From assembly GCA_964586785.1 (NCBI GenBank), contig CAZPHS010000001.1, forward strand, positions 62,001 through 126,000: DNA of 64,000 nucleotides. The letters are read 5' to 3'. Positions within the stretch are counted from its first letter, which is position 1, and the number at the start of each line of letters is the position of its first letter. This stretch comes from SZUA-584 sp041656035 (GTDB taxonomy: Bacteria; Bacillota; Clostridia; Christensenellales; SZUA-584). This document shows positions 17,127 to 25,062 of the stretch, piece by piece. The translations under genes and the position numbers were made by a program. The notes beneath the pieces were generated by a model. It was not told where the DNA came from. It worked only from the letters and a program-made list of their open reading frames with translations, and did not search any database.

Positions 17127-18212
17127 TTATTCTTTGCACGCCTGCGCGTATTCGGCTTTCAGCGTATTAATAAGCTCTTTTACCGGAACTATTGATGTGC
17201 AGCGGTAAGCGTTTTGTCCGGCAAACGCAAACCCGTTATTCATATGCCCCTTTTTGGCGTTAAGAAGCGCAAGCGCTATGCAATACGGGCTTTTTTTGCA
17301 TGACGAGATGCAGTGATACGGGCACGCAAACTGTTTTTTATAACCCGCGGCAGTTTTTCTTAAAAAATTGTTGATTACCGCTCTTCCGGGCAGTCCGACA
17401 GGGCTGTTAATTATGCCTATGTCTTCTTCTTTGGCCTCTATATAAATATTCTTAAATTCCTTCGAGGCATCGCACTCATCGGTTGTTACAAAGCGGGTCG
17501 CCATTTGAACACCGGCCGCTCCAAGCCGCATCATTTTGTGTATGTCCTCACCCGAATAGACACCGCCCGCCGCTATTATAGGGACGGCTTTACCGCTTGC
17601 TTCTTCTATCGGTTTCATTTGATTGATTACATCCTTCAACAGGTTTTCCAATGAATATTCGGGGTTGTCTATATTTTCGGGTTTAAAGCCAAGATGCCCT
17701 CCCGCTTTAGGGCCTTCCACAACGATGGCGTCCGGCATGTAATTATAGTCATTAAGCCATTTTTGAGAAATTATTTTTGCCGCTTTGCCGGAAGATACAA
17801 TGGGAACAAGTTTTGTTTTTCTTTTTGTGCCCGTCAAAAACCCGGGAAGGTTTAAAGGCAGCCCCGCACCCGAGAAGATTATATCTATGCCTTCAAGTAT
17901 TGCTGTTTTAACCAAATCGGAAAAGTTAGACAGCGCGACCATTATATTAACGCCAAGTATTCCTTCGGTAAGCGCGCGCGCTTTTCTTATCTGTTTGCTT
18001 AATGCCCGCATATTGGATTCCGCGAAATTGGTAAAAAAATCGGGTTCATGCATACCAATCCCCGCTGCCGCGATAACGCCTATTCCACCATTATTTGCCA
18101 CGGATGACGACAGTCCGGACAACGAGATGCCAACGCCCATGCCGCCTTGAATAATAGGCAATTTTGCTTTCAAGTTGCCTATTATAAGATTTTTCATTTG
18201 TGAGGGATTCAT
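17127..18212 (-). CDS. NPD/FabK-like FMN-dependent oxidoreductase (nitronate monooxygenase family)
   Basis: The product is a TIM-barrel flavoprotein of the 2-nitropropane dioxygenase/enoyl-ACP reductase II family: IIQGGMGVGISLSGL at the N-terminus, EGPKAGGHLG in the middle, and GGVYSGEDIHKMMRLGAAGVQMATRF for phosphate binding of FMN. The C-terminus carries a cysteine-rich tail (CPYHCISSCKKSPYC), seen in some clostridial members but not in classical nitronate monooxygenases. Known family reactions are nitronate oxidation or enoyl-ACP reduction; which applies is open. I place the start at 18212 because family members begin just before the IIQGGMG block and because a likely TATACT box (about 18252-18257) would put the alternative ATG at 18248 at or before the transcript start. 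Confidence 0.8.
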   Translation of the reverse strand: MNPSQMKNLIIGNLKAKLPIIQGGMGVGISLSGLSSSVANNGGIGVIAAAGIGMHEPDFFTNFAESNMRALSKQIRKARALTEGILGVNIMVALSNFSDLVKTAILEGIDIIFSGAGLPLNLPGFLTGTKRKTKLVPIVSSGKAAKIISQKWLNDYNYMPDAIVVEGPKAGGHLGFKPENIDNPEYSLENLLKDVINQMKPIEEASGKAVPIIAAGGVYSGEDIHKMMRLGAAGVQMATRFVTTDECDASKEFKNIYIEAKEEDIGIINSPVGLPGRAVINNFLRKTAAGYKKQFACPYHCISSCKKSPYCIALALLNAKKGHMNNGFAFAGQNAYRCTSIVPVKELINTLKAEYAQACKE

Positions 18213-18282
18213 ACGCACACTTCTTTTATATAATTTGCTTGTTATCATTAAAGTATAAACAACCCTTTAAAAATGATAGTAT

Positions 18283-18297
18283 GTTAGTGGTACTAAC
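18283..18297. promoter_or_regulatory. Palindromic operator-like site upstream of NPD-family gene
   Basis: GTTAGT-GGT-ACTAAC is a perfect 6-3-6 inverted repeat, extending to TGTTAGT/ACTAACA. It sits just upstream of the likely promoter of the minus-strand flavoprotein gene. It resembles repressor sites with TTAGTA half-sites such as FapR boxes, but the match is partial, so the regulator is not named. Confidence 0.5.
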
Positions 18298-18402
18298 AAA
18301 TAAGCAATGCAATAATAGCCCGAATTTATTATTAAAGCAAACCAAATAATATTAAAAATTTGTACTTCATTATAAATTTAAAAAGTCTTAACCGACTGCG
18401 GT

Positions 18403-18431
18403 TTGATGTAGCAAATAAGATGTGATAGAAT
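18403..18431 (+). promoter_or_regulatory. Promoter of CBS-domain gene
   Basis: TTGATG (18403-18408), a 17-base spacer and TAGAAT (18426-18431) lie 55 bases before the start codon. Confidence 0.55.
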
Positions 18432-18485
18432 GATTTGCTGATGGATATTATTCATTGACAATAAACACGGAAGAAAGCGGCCGGC

Positions 18486-18896
18486 ATGAATATTCTCTTT
18501 TTTTTAAAGCCTAAAAACGATATAGTTTTTATATACGATTATTTTACTATGCGGCAGGCGCTTGAAAAAATGAAGCATCATTGTTTTACCGCAATACCGG
18601 TTATTGAGCGAAACGGAAAATATGCGGGTACTCTCAGCGAGGGAGACCTTTTGTGGGCGATGCTTGAGCACGAGGCGTTTGACAAGCAAACAAGAGAGAA
18701 TTTTAGAGTACGCGAAATATTGAAAGGCAGACAGAACACGCCCGTTAATGTTAACGCGTCAATTGAGGATTTGTTCTTAATGGCGAGAAGCCAAAATTTT
18801 ATACCCGTAACCGACGACCGCGGGTTATTTATAGGAATCGTCACCCGCAGCGATATTTTATCATACTACCACCGTAAAATGGAGCACAAAGATTAA
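18486..18896 (+). CDS. CBS-domain pair protein
   Basis: This 136-residue protein consists of two CBS motifs and nothing else: AIPVIERNGKYAGTLSEGDLLWAM and FIPVTDDRGLFIGIVTRSDIL are the two diagnostic halves. Stand-alone CBS pairs usually bind adenine nucleotides and act as small sensors. The N-terminal half of each motif is present, so the protein looks complete. It has its own promoter and its partner is not evident from the neighbours. Confidence 0.8.
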   Translation: MNILFFLKPKNDIVFIYDYFTMRQALEKMKHHCFTAIPVIERNGKYAGTLSEGDLLWAMLEHEAFDKQTRENFRVREILKGRQNTPVNVNASIEDLFLMARSQNFIPVTDDRGLFIGIVTRSDILSYYHRKMEHKD

Positions 18897-19007
18897 CGAG
18901 CCGCAAATAAGCTGGCTTAAAATACCGGACAATAAAAAATGCGTTTCAACATAAAGAGCCCAAGCTTTGCAAAGACTATTGCCAACACAAAATATTAGGA
19001 GCAATAT

Positions 19008-19241
19008 ATGCAAAGTTTATCCGCAAAAGAAATTGAGTATATTAATGATATACTTACGTGGGAGTTATTCGAATACAAAAAGTGTTTTTTATATGCGAGC
19101 CAGGAAACCAATAAAATGCACAACAATGTTTTTTCGGTAATAGGCAATGTGCACAGGAAAAACTATAATAAAATTATAGATACCTTAGACCGTCTGGTAA
19201 AGGATGAAAAGGATAATAGATTATGTATGAGAAAAGCGTAA
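19008..19241 (+). CDS. Small helical protein, possibly CotF-like spore coat family
   Basis: The 77-residue product begins LSAKEIEYINDILTWELFEYKKC and appears to be a helical bundle. Short clostridial proteins with an LxxKE...D.L..E....KKC...A start followed by a His/Tyr-rich second helix belong to the CotF-like coat family, which is the basis of this tentative call. The ATG follows TTAGGAGC. The following gene overlaps it by 19 bases and is of similar type, so both probably act together in the spore. The match is by eye and weak. Confidence 0.6.
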   Translation: MQSLSAKEIEYINDILTWELFEYKKCFLYASQETNKMHNNVFSVIGNVHRKNYNKIIDTLDRLVKDEKDNRLCMRKA

Positions 19242-19543
19242 CAAAACAAAAGGTAAAGGCGAATGCTGAAATCAGATTTGAGCTGAAGGATAAATTAACC
19301 GATATGCTGATGGATGAAAAACAGCTATTGCTTAATTACCAGACAGCTATAAGCGGAATGATTAATAATGATATGCGCGATGTTTTAATTGAAAACCGGG
19401 ACGACATTCAAGGCGCGCAAATAGGTTTTTTAAACGATCTTTTAAATATAGGTGAGTATAATGTTGATAGCGCAGCCGATAGTGTTATAGATATGCTTTT
19501 TACTTTTAAGAACAAAGGACAGCTTATGTTTGAAACGCAATGA
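19223..19543 (+). CDS. Small helical protein, possibly CotF-like spore coat family
   Basis: The 106-residue product is largely helical: ELKDKLTDMLMDEKQLLLNYQTAI followed by NNDMRDVLIENRDDI resembles the CotF arrangement of D.L..EK.L...Y..A and a second helix with LR..L. It starts at the ATG at 19223 inside the preceding gene, with AAGGA ten bases upstream, so the two are translationally coupled. A role in the spore coat is inferred from this resemblance and from the sporulating background; it is not proven. Confidence 0.6.
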   Translation: MYEKSVTKQKVKANAEIRFELKDKLTDMLMDEKQLLLNYQTAISGMINNDMRDVLIENRDDIQGAQIGFLNDLLNIGEYNVDSAADSVIDMLFTFKNKGQLMFETQ

Positions 19544-19658
19544 TACAAAAAAGATGTAAGGCAAATGCTTCCCTCGTCTTTAATAATGCCAACGCCACTA
19601 TCTTAAAACGAATTATCTTACAAACAACGTCCGAAAAATTAAATTAAGGAGACCTCGT

Positions 19659-20075
19659 ATGAAAAGCTATCGTAAAGAGTTGACGTTTAACGTGCAAAAA
19701 CGCAGGCAGCTGATAAACATCACGCCGCAGGTCAACGCCGCGCTTGCGCAAAGCGGCATAAAAGAAGGATTGTGCCTTATAAACGCCATGCACATTACGG
19801 CAAGCGTATTTATTAATGACGATGAATCCGGACTCCACGCCGATTTTGAGCGCTGGCTGGAAAAACTGGCGCCGGAAAAACCGTACGAGCAATACGCGCA
19901 CAACGGTTTTGAGGACAACGCGGACGCGCATTTAAAACGCACCGTAATGGGGCGGGAGGCAGTCGTCGCCGTTACGGACGGCAAGCTTGACTTCGGACCG
20001 TGGGAGCAGATATTCTACGGCGAGTTTGACGGCAAACGCCAAAAACGGCTGCTTATTAAAATAATAGGCGAGTGA
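19659..20075 (+). CDS. yjbQ: YjbQ family protein (UPF0047)
   Basis: The 138-residue product matches the YjbQ/UPF0047 family: EGLCLINAMHITASVFINDDE near residue 40, then HLKRTVMGREAVVAV and DFGPWEQIFYGEFDGKR. Family members form trimers with a conserved His/Asp metal site, and the E. coli protein was reported to have weak thiamine-phosphate synthase activity; the physiological reaction is unsettled. The ATG follows AAGGAG. The gene is complete and apparently monocistronic. Confidence 0.85.
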   Translation: MKSYRKELTFNVQKRRQLINITPQVNAALAQSGIKEGLCLINAMHITASVFINDDESGLHADFERWLEKLAPEKPYEQYAHNGFEDNADAHLKRTVMGREAVVAVTDGKLDFGPWEQIFYGEFDGKRQKRLLIKIIGE

Positions 20076-20195
20076 GGGCGGCAGCGTTTAACACGGCAAG
20101 AAACCGCTTTTATTTTAAAAGCGTTGTAAAAGGCGGGCTTGTGGGATATAATTTTCGCTGAAAGTTTTTATATAAAGGGGAGGAGACATAAAAAA

Positions 20196-21443
20196 ATGGG
20201 AGTTCTTAAAGGGGCATGTATATTCGGGCAGTCCGGAGGGCCTACCTCGGTTATAAACGCCAGCGCGGCGGGCGTTTTTATTCAGGCGCTTAAAGAAGAT
20301 TGCATCACAAAGGTGTACGGGGCTGTCCACGGCATAAAAGGGGTGCTTAACGAGAATCTGTATGACATAGGTCAGGAAGACGCGGCGGAGCTTGAACTGC
20401 TGAAAACAACGCCGTCTTCCGCGCTTGGCTCCGTGCGCTATAAGCTGGCCGACGCGGAAAAGGACGAGACCGATTATAAAAGAATGCTTGAGGTGTTTAA
20501 AAAGTTTGATGTGCGTTATTTCTTCTATAACGGCGGCAACGATTCGATGGATACCTGCAACAAAATAAGCAAATATATGCAGAAATCGGGCTATGAAATG
20601 CGCGTTATAGGCGTGCCTAAAACGATAGACAACGACCTTTGGGCAACCGACCACTGCCCGGGTTACGGCAGCGCCGCTAAATACATAGCGGTGTCCACCA
20701 TGGAAGTTTATCTTGATGCGCGGGTGTACGATACCGGCACAATAACCATATTGGAAGTTATGGGCAGAAACGCCGGCTGGCTTACGGCCGCGACCGCGCT
20801 GGCTTCGTATAAGGGGACAGGCCCCGACCTTATCTATCTGCCCGAAAGGCATTTTGATATGAATGACTTTCTGCGGCGCGTAAAGGCTGTCTACAAGGAA
20901 AACGGCAATGTTCTTGTCTCCGCTTCGGAAGGCATAAAAGACAAAGACGGCAAATACATATCCGAATACGGCACAGACTTAGCGAAATCCAAGGATTCTT
21001 TCGGGCATTCGCAGCTTGGCGGGCTTGCGTATACACTGGCGAATTTCGTCCGCGCGGAAACGGGGGCAAAGGTGCGCGCCATTGAGTTCAGCCTGCTGCA
21101 AAGATGCGCGGCGCATATGGCTTCCATGACAGATATAAACGAATCGTTCAACGCGGGGCAGACTGCCGTTAAAGCCGCGGCGGCGGGCAAAACAGACCTT
21201 ATGGTGGCTTTCGAGCGCGAACCGGACGGCGTTTATAAATGCAATACAAAACTTATAGACTTGCATGAAGTCGCCAACAAGGAAAAGAAAATACCTGACG
21301 AATGGATAACGCCGGACGGCGTTGGATTAAAGCAGGAGTTTATAGATTACGCGCTTCCGCTTATTCAGGGGGATACAAACCTGCCTTTCGAAGGCGGATT
21401 GCCCCGCTTTGCAAGGCTTAAAAAAGTACCCGCCAGGGTTTAA
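20196..21443 (+). CDS. 6-phosphofructokinase, pyrophosphate-type signature
   Basis: The ATG at 20196 is chosen because GGGGAGGAG lies ten bases before it; an earlier in-frame GTG at 20139 lacks such a site. The 415-residue protein phosphorylates fructose 6-phosphate. Two diagnostic positions favour PPi over ATP as donor: GGNDS (about 113-117), where ATP enzymes have GGDGS, and PKTIDND (about 140), where ATP enzymes have PGTIDND. Such enzymes are reversible and can serve glycolysis and gluconeogenesis. The first aspartate of the usual GGDDS is asparagine here, which is unusual. The K+-type pyrophosphatase at 11.2 kb fits a PPi-based economy. Confidence 0.88.
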   Translation: MGVLKGACIFGQSGGPTSVINASAAGVFIQALKEDCITKVYGAVHGIKGVLNENLYDIGQEDAAELELLKTTPSSALGSVRYKLADAEKDETDYKRMLEVFKKFDVRYFFYNGGNDSMDTCNKISKYMQKSGYEMRVIGVPKTIDNDLWATDHCPGYGSAAKYIAVSTMEVYLDARVYDTGTITILEVMGRNAGWLTAATALASYKGTGPDLIYLPERHFDMNDFLRRVKAVYKENGNVLVSASEGIKDKDGKYISEYGTDLAKSKDSFGHSQLGGLAYTLANFVRAETGAKVRAIEFSLLQRCAAHMASMTDINESFNAGQTAVKAAAAGKTDLMVAFEREPDGVYKCNTKLIDLHEVANKEKKIPDEWITPDGVGLKQEFIDYALPLIQGDTNLPFEGGLPRFARLKKVPARV

Positions 21444-21456
21444 CAATATTAAAACT

Positions 21457-21488
21457 AAGGAGCTGCTGATTACAACGGCTCCTTTTTA
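21457..21488 (+). terminator. Terminator after phosphofructokinase gene
   Basis: AAGGAGC (21457-21463) and GCTCCTT (21478-21484) form the stem, with the stem's 3' arm running into TTTTTATT. Confidence 0.75.
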
Positions 21489-21512
21489 TTGTATATTAAA
21501 ACAAAAAGTACA

Positions 21513-21541
21513 TTGAACAAGCCTGAATAATGTTGTAATAT
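21513..21541 (+). promoter_or_regulatory. Promoter of 50-residue membrane peptide gene
   Basis: TTGAAC (21513-21518) and TAATAT (21536-21541) are separated by 17 bases, 80 bases upstream of the small gene. Confidence 0.5.
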
Positions 21542-21620
21542 AATAATATACATTAAGTATCGGCTCAGTTTGGGGCGCTTTGGTTTAAGACGGTAATAAA
21601 CTATTGGAGGTAGCGAATAG

Positions 21621-21773
21621 ATGAAAAAGTTGCTCAAGATTGGTTTTATATTGTTAGGCGTATGGTTGATAGCGTGGGGCGCGCTTCCGCTTCTTGCCAT
21701 CAGCATACCGGAAATTATTTCGCAAATAGTTGCGATTGTCGCGGGGATACTCATTATAATAGGCAAAGTATAA
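21621..21773 (+). CDS. 50-residue membrane peptide, unknown function
   Basis: A short gene starts at the ATG at 21621, ten bases after GGAGG (21606-21610), and ends at TAA 21771-21773. The peptide begins MKKLLKIGFILLGVWLIAWG and has two hydrophobic segments split by a short turn (SIPEIISQ), ending IIIGKV. The strong ribosome-binding site, its own promoter and a hairpin just after it support a real gene. No family is recognised; hairpin-like membrane peptides of this size are often accessory subunits or toxins, but nothing here decides. Confidence 0.6.
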   Translation: MKKLLKIGFILLGVWLIAWGALPLLAISIPEIISQIVAIVAGILIIIGKV

Positions 21774-21790
21774 CTTTAATTAGTCATGCG

Positions 21791-21820
21791 CATAGCCCCC
21801 TGCGCCCCGGGCTATGTTTG
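21791..21820 (+). terminator. Hairpin after 50-residue peptide gene
   Basis: CATAGCCC and GGGCTATG form an 8-bp perfect stem around CCTGCGCCCC. Only TTTG follows, so termination may be weak. Confidence 0.5.
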
Positions 21821-21893
21821 TAAACTGTCCGACCAATAAATAAAGCGCGGCGTTATATGTATTTTTTCGCTTTATTTTTTTTTTACTATACGC

Positions 21894-21985
21894 TATAATT
21901 TATACAATATGCAGCACGGAAGCAGGGAAGGGCGCTTTAGCCCCGCAAGCTAAGTCATTTAAGCGGCTTTTTATTATGCGTTTCG
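21894..21985 (+). promoter_or_regulatory. Promoter and candidate attenuator leader of the CoA-ligase/IOR operon
   Basis: TATAAT at 21894-21899 should start a transcript near 21906. The leader contains GGGCGCTTTAGCCC, which can fold by itself, and an overlapping AGCCCCGC that can instead pair (with a bulge) with GCGGCT just before TTTTTATT. This is the layout of an attenuator with competing hairpins. I do not recognise it as a known riboswitch class. Confidence 0.4.
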
Positions 21986-22015
21986 TGCAAATTTTTTTAA
22001 AGCAGGGGAGCCGAT

Positions 22016-23308
22016 ATGATTTGGAATGAGAGTATAGAATGCGCTTCTGGGGAAAAAATACAATCTTTGCAGGCAGAGCGCCTTATAAAGACGGTTGAAC
22101 GGTGTTACGGCAATGTTCCGCATTATAAAAGAAAATTTGACGAAGCGGGAATATTGCCCAAAGACATAAAAACGCCCGACGATATAACAAAGATACCGTT
22201 TACTGAAAAAGAAGACCTGCGGGGAAATTTTCCGTATAAGCTTTTCGCCGTTCCTATGAAAGACGTTGTGCGCATACACGCCTCGTCGGGGACTACGGGC
22301 AAGTCAACGGTGGTGGGCTATACCAGAAATGATTTGGATATGTGGGCGGAATGCATAGCAAGAATGGTATGCGCGGCCGGAGTTACTCCTGAAGATATCG
22401 CCCAGATAACATTCGGATATACGCTTTTTACGGGCGCGTTCGGGCTTCATTACGGCTTGGAAAAGCTTGGCGCGGCGGTAATACCTATATCGGGAGGCAA
22501 TTCGGAGCGCCAGATATCCATTATGCGGGATTTCGGCTCGACTGTTCTTGTAGGCACGCCTTCGTATGCTTTATATCTTGCCGAAATCGCAAAGAAGATG
22601 GGCGTTGACACAAAAGAGCTGCCGTTGCGGCTCGGGCTTTTCGGCGGCGAGGGGCACACCGAGGAAATGCGACGCGAGATTGAACAGGCGTGGAATATGT
22701 CGGCGACGGAAAATTACGGCTTGTCCGAAATAATAGGGCCGGGGGTTTCCGGCGAATGCCATTTAAAAAACGGTATGCATATAGCGGAGGACCATTTTTA
22801 CTGCGAAGTTGTGGACGAGAAAACGCTTTTGCCTGTTCCGCACGGCCGGCCGGGAGAGCTTGTTATAACGTCACTTACAAAAGAAGCGTTTCCTATATTG
22901 CGTTACCGCACGAAAGATATAACGTGGCTCATACCCGAAAAATGCGAATGCGGAAGAACTTCAATGCGCATGGCCAAAATACAGGGGCGCACAGACGATA
23001 TGCTTATTGTTCGCGGTGTAAATGTTTTCCCGTCACAGATAGAAAGCGTGCTTCTTGGAATAGACGATATAGGACCGCATTACGAGATAATAGTGCGCAA
23101 AGACGGTTACATGGATTGCATAGAGGTTCTTGTAGAGGTAACGGACGCGGCGCTGCTTGACAGCTTCGCGGCGCTTGAGGAGCTTGAACGCAAAGTCAGA
23201 CACGCGCTTTACACGGTTCTTAACATATCGGCGGACGTTAAACTCGCGGAGCCGGAATCGTTAAAGCGTTTCGAGGGAAAAGCCAAGCGCGTTACAGACC
23301 TGCGCTGA
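22016..23308 (+). CDS. Phenylacetate-CoA ligase family (aryl-CoA ligase), copy 1
   Basis: The 430-residue adenylate-forming enzyme has the ATP-binding loop HASSGTTGKSTVVGYT (about 88-103), the YGLSEIIGPG block and the C-terminal GRTDDMLIVRGVNVFPSQIE that closes the active site. It should activate phenylacetate or a related aromatic acid to its CoA thioester. AGGGGAG precedes the ATG. It opens an operon with iorA, iorB, a second ligase and an ACT protein; such enzymes beside indolepyruvate oxidoreductase can run aryl-CoA to acid in the ATP-yielding direction or the reverse to build aromatic amino acids from aryl acids. The direction cannot be told here. Confidence 0.9.
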   Translation: MIWNESIECASGEKIQSLQAERLIKTVERCYGNVPHYKRKFDEAGILPKDIKTPDDITKIPFTEKEDLRGNFPYKLFAVPMKDVVRIHASSGTTGKSTVVGYTRNDLDMWAECIARMVCAAGVTPEDIAQITFGYTLFTGAFGLHYGLEKLGAAVIPISGGNSERQISIMRDFGSTVLVGTPSYALYLAEIAKKMGVDTKELPLRLGLFGGEGHTEEMRREIEQAWNMSATENYGLSEIIGPGVSGECHLKNGMHIAEDHFYCEVVDEKTLLPVPHGRPGELVITSLTKEAFPILRYRTKDITWLIPEKCECGRTSMRMAKIQGRTDDMLIVRGVNVFPSQIESVLLGIDDIGPHYEIIVRKDGYMDCIEVLVEVTDAALLDSFAALEELERKVRHALYTVLNISADVKLAEPESLKRFEGKAKRVTDLR

Positions 23309-23333
23309 AAAAAGCAACATAAGGGAGACACAA

Positions 23334-25061
23334 ATGAGAGAGCTGATGCTGGGCAACGCCGCGTTCGCCAGAGGCGCTTACGAGGCGGGGGTAACGGTGG
23401 CGACTGCGTACCCCGGAACACCAAGCACCGAGATAACAGAAAATATAGCGAAGTACGATTGCGTATACGCCGAATGGTCGCCGAACGAGAAGGTTGCGCT
23501 GGAGGTAGCTTTAGGGGCGTCCGTCGCGGGCGCCAGGGCTCTTTGCTGCATGAAGCACGTAGGCTTAAACGTCGCGGCAGACCCGCTTTTTACTGCCGCG
23601 TACACCGGAATAAACGGCGGGCTTGTAATAATAGTCGCGGACGATCCGGGTATGCACTCAAGCCAAAACGAGCAGGATTCGCGCCTTTACGCTCTAAGCG
23701 CCCATTTGCCTATGCTTGAACCCGCGGACAGCGCCGAAGCCAAAGAGTTCGTGCTGCGCGCTTATGAATTGTCGGAGCAATATGATACCCCCGTTATAGT
23801 GCGCACCAATACGCGGCTTTCGCATTCGCAGGGGCTGGTTGAAACCGCGCCGCGGCGGGATATAGCGTTAAAGCCGTATGTAAAGGACATACAAAAATAC
23901 GTTATGATGCCCGGTATGGCCAGGAAGCGCCGCATAGTATTGGAAAAACGTATGCGGGAGATGGAAACGGCAGCCGATGCTATTGATATAAACCGTATCA
24001 ATATGAAAGGCGCCGGAATTGGCGTAATAACAAGCGGCGTTGTTTATAATTATGTGCGCGAAGCGCTGCCGGAAGCGAGCGTGCTAAAACTCGGGCTTAT
24101 TCACCCGCTTCCCGAAAAGCTTATAAAAAAGTTCGCGCGGCGGGTTGACAAGCTGTATGTCGCGGAGGAGCTTGAACCTTTTATCGAAAGAAAAATAAAA
24201 GAGATGGGCGTGCCCGTAACGGGTAAACAGATTTTCCCGCCTTGGGGCGAATACAGCGTAAATATGATTGCCGAAAAAATAGGCGGCGTAAAAAGAGACG
24301 AATACGATTTTGGAGCGCTGCCGCAAAGGCCGCCGGTTATGTGCGCCGGCTGTCCTCACAGGGCGGTGTTTTATACAATAAAGAAGCTGGGGCTTACTGC
24401 CGCGGGCGATATAGGCTGCTACACCTTAGGCGCTCTGCCTCCGCATACGGGCATAGATACATGCGTTTGTATGGGAGCGAGCATAGGAATGGCCATGGGG
24501 ATGGAAAAGGCGCGGGGCGAAGATTTTACGCGCAAGCTCGTCGCGGTTATAGGCGACTCCACGTTCTTCCACTCGGGGCTTACCGGCCTTACCGACATGG
24601 TATATAACGGCTCGCGGTGTACGGTTATAATTGTCGATAACGCTACGACCGGTATGACGGGGCATCAGAATCACCCAGCGACCGGAAAAAACTTAAAAGG
24701 CGATATAGCGTATGCTATAGATATAGAGCGCCTCGCCCGGGCTCTTGGGGTAAAACATGTGCGCACGGTTGACCCTTTCGATTTAAAAGCGCTTGAAAAC
24801 ACGCTTAAAGAGGAAACCGCAAGAGACGAGCTTAGCGTTGTTATCGCAAGACGCCCGTGCGCTCTTCTTGATAAAAAAACAAAATTGCCGCAGTTTGTGA
24901 TTACCGACGCGTGCAAACAATGCGGCGTATGTTTAAAGCTTGGCTGTCCCGCCATAAAGAAAACCCCGCGGGGAATTACCATAGACAAGGCAGTATGCAC
25001 AGGCTGCGCCCTTTGCGAAAACGTGTGTGCTTTCGGCGCGATAGAAACGGCGGAAAACTGA
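23334..25061 (+). CDS. iorA: Indolepyruvate:ferredoxin oxidoreductase, alpha subunit
   Basis: The 575-residue subunit binds thiamine diphosphate and oxidatively decarboxylates aryl pyruvates to aryl-acyl-CoA, reducing ferredoxin. Seen are the N-terminal pyrimidine-binding domain (TAYPGTPSTEITENIA), CAGCPHRAVFY, the TPP motif GDSTFFHSGLTGLTDMVYN, and a C-terminal two-cluster ferredoxin domain with CKQCGVCLKLGCP and CTGCALCENVC. Length is typical though at the short end of the family. It is followed one base later by iorB and sits between two aryl-CoA ligases that can use its product. Confidence 0.93.
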   Translation: MRELMLGNAAFARGAYEAGVTVATAYPGTPSTEITENIAKYDCVYAEWSPNEKVALEVALGASVAGARALCCMKHVGLNVAADPLFTAAYTGINGGLVIIVADDPGMHSSQNEQDSRLYALSAHLPMLEPADSAEAKEFVLRAYELSEQYDTPVIVRTNTRLSHSQGLVETAPRRDIALKPYVKDIQKYVMMPGMARKRRIVLEKRMREMETAADAIDINRINMKGAGIGVITSGVVYNYVREALPEASVLKLGLIHPLPEKLIKKFARRVDKLYVAEELEPFIERKIKEMGVPVTGKQIFPPWGEYSVNMIAEKIGGVKRDEYDFGALPQRPPVMCAGCPHRAVFYTIKKLGLTAAGDIGCYTLGALPPHTGIDTCVCMGASIGMAMGMEKARGEDFTRKLVAVIGDSTFFHSGLTGLTDMVYNGSRCTVIIVDNATTGMTGHQNHPATGKNLKGDIAYAIDIERLARALGVKHVRTVDPFDLKALENTLKEETARDELSVVIARRPCALLDKKTKLPQFVITDACKQCGVCLKLGCPAIKKTPRGITIDKAVCTGCALCENVCAFGAIETAEN

Positions 25062-25062
25062 T

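Noticed and set aside
20115..20852. 245-codon minus-strand frame opposite the phosphofructokinase gene
   Set aside because: It is a shadow of a strongly supported coding region and its translation has no recognisable family or start signal.
21900..21985. Leader considered as a small SRP RNA because of GGAAGCAGGGAAGG
   Set aside because: The SRP apical loop needs a GGAA-type tetraloop flanked by a specific asymmetric internal loop; the 5' partner strand is missing here and the RNA would end in an attenuator-like hairpin.
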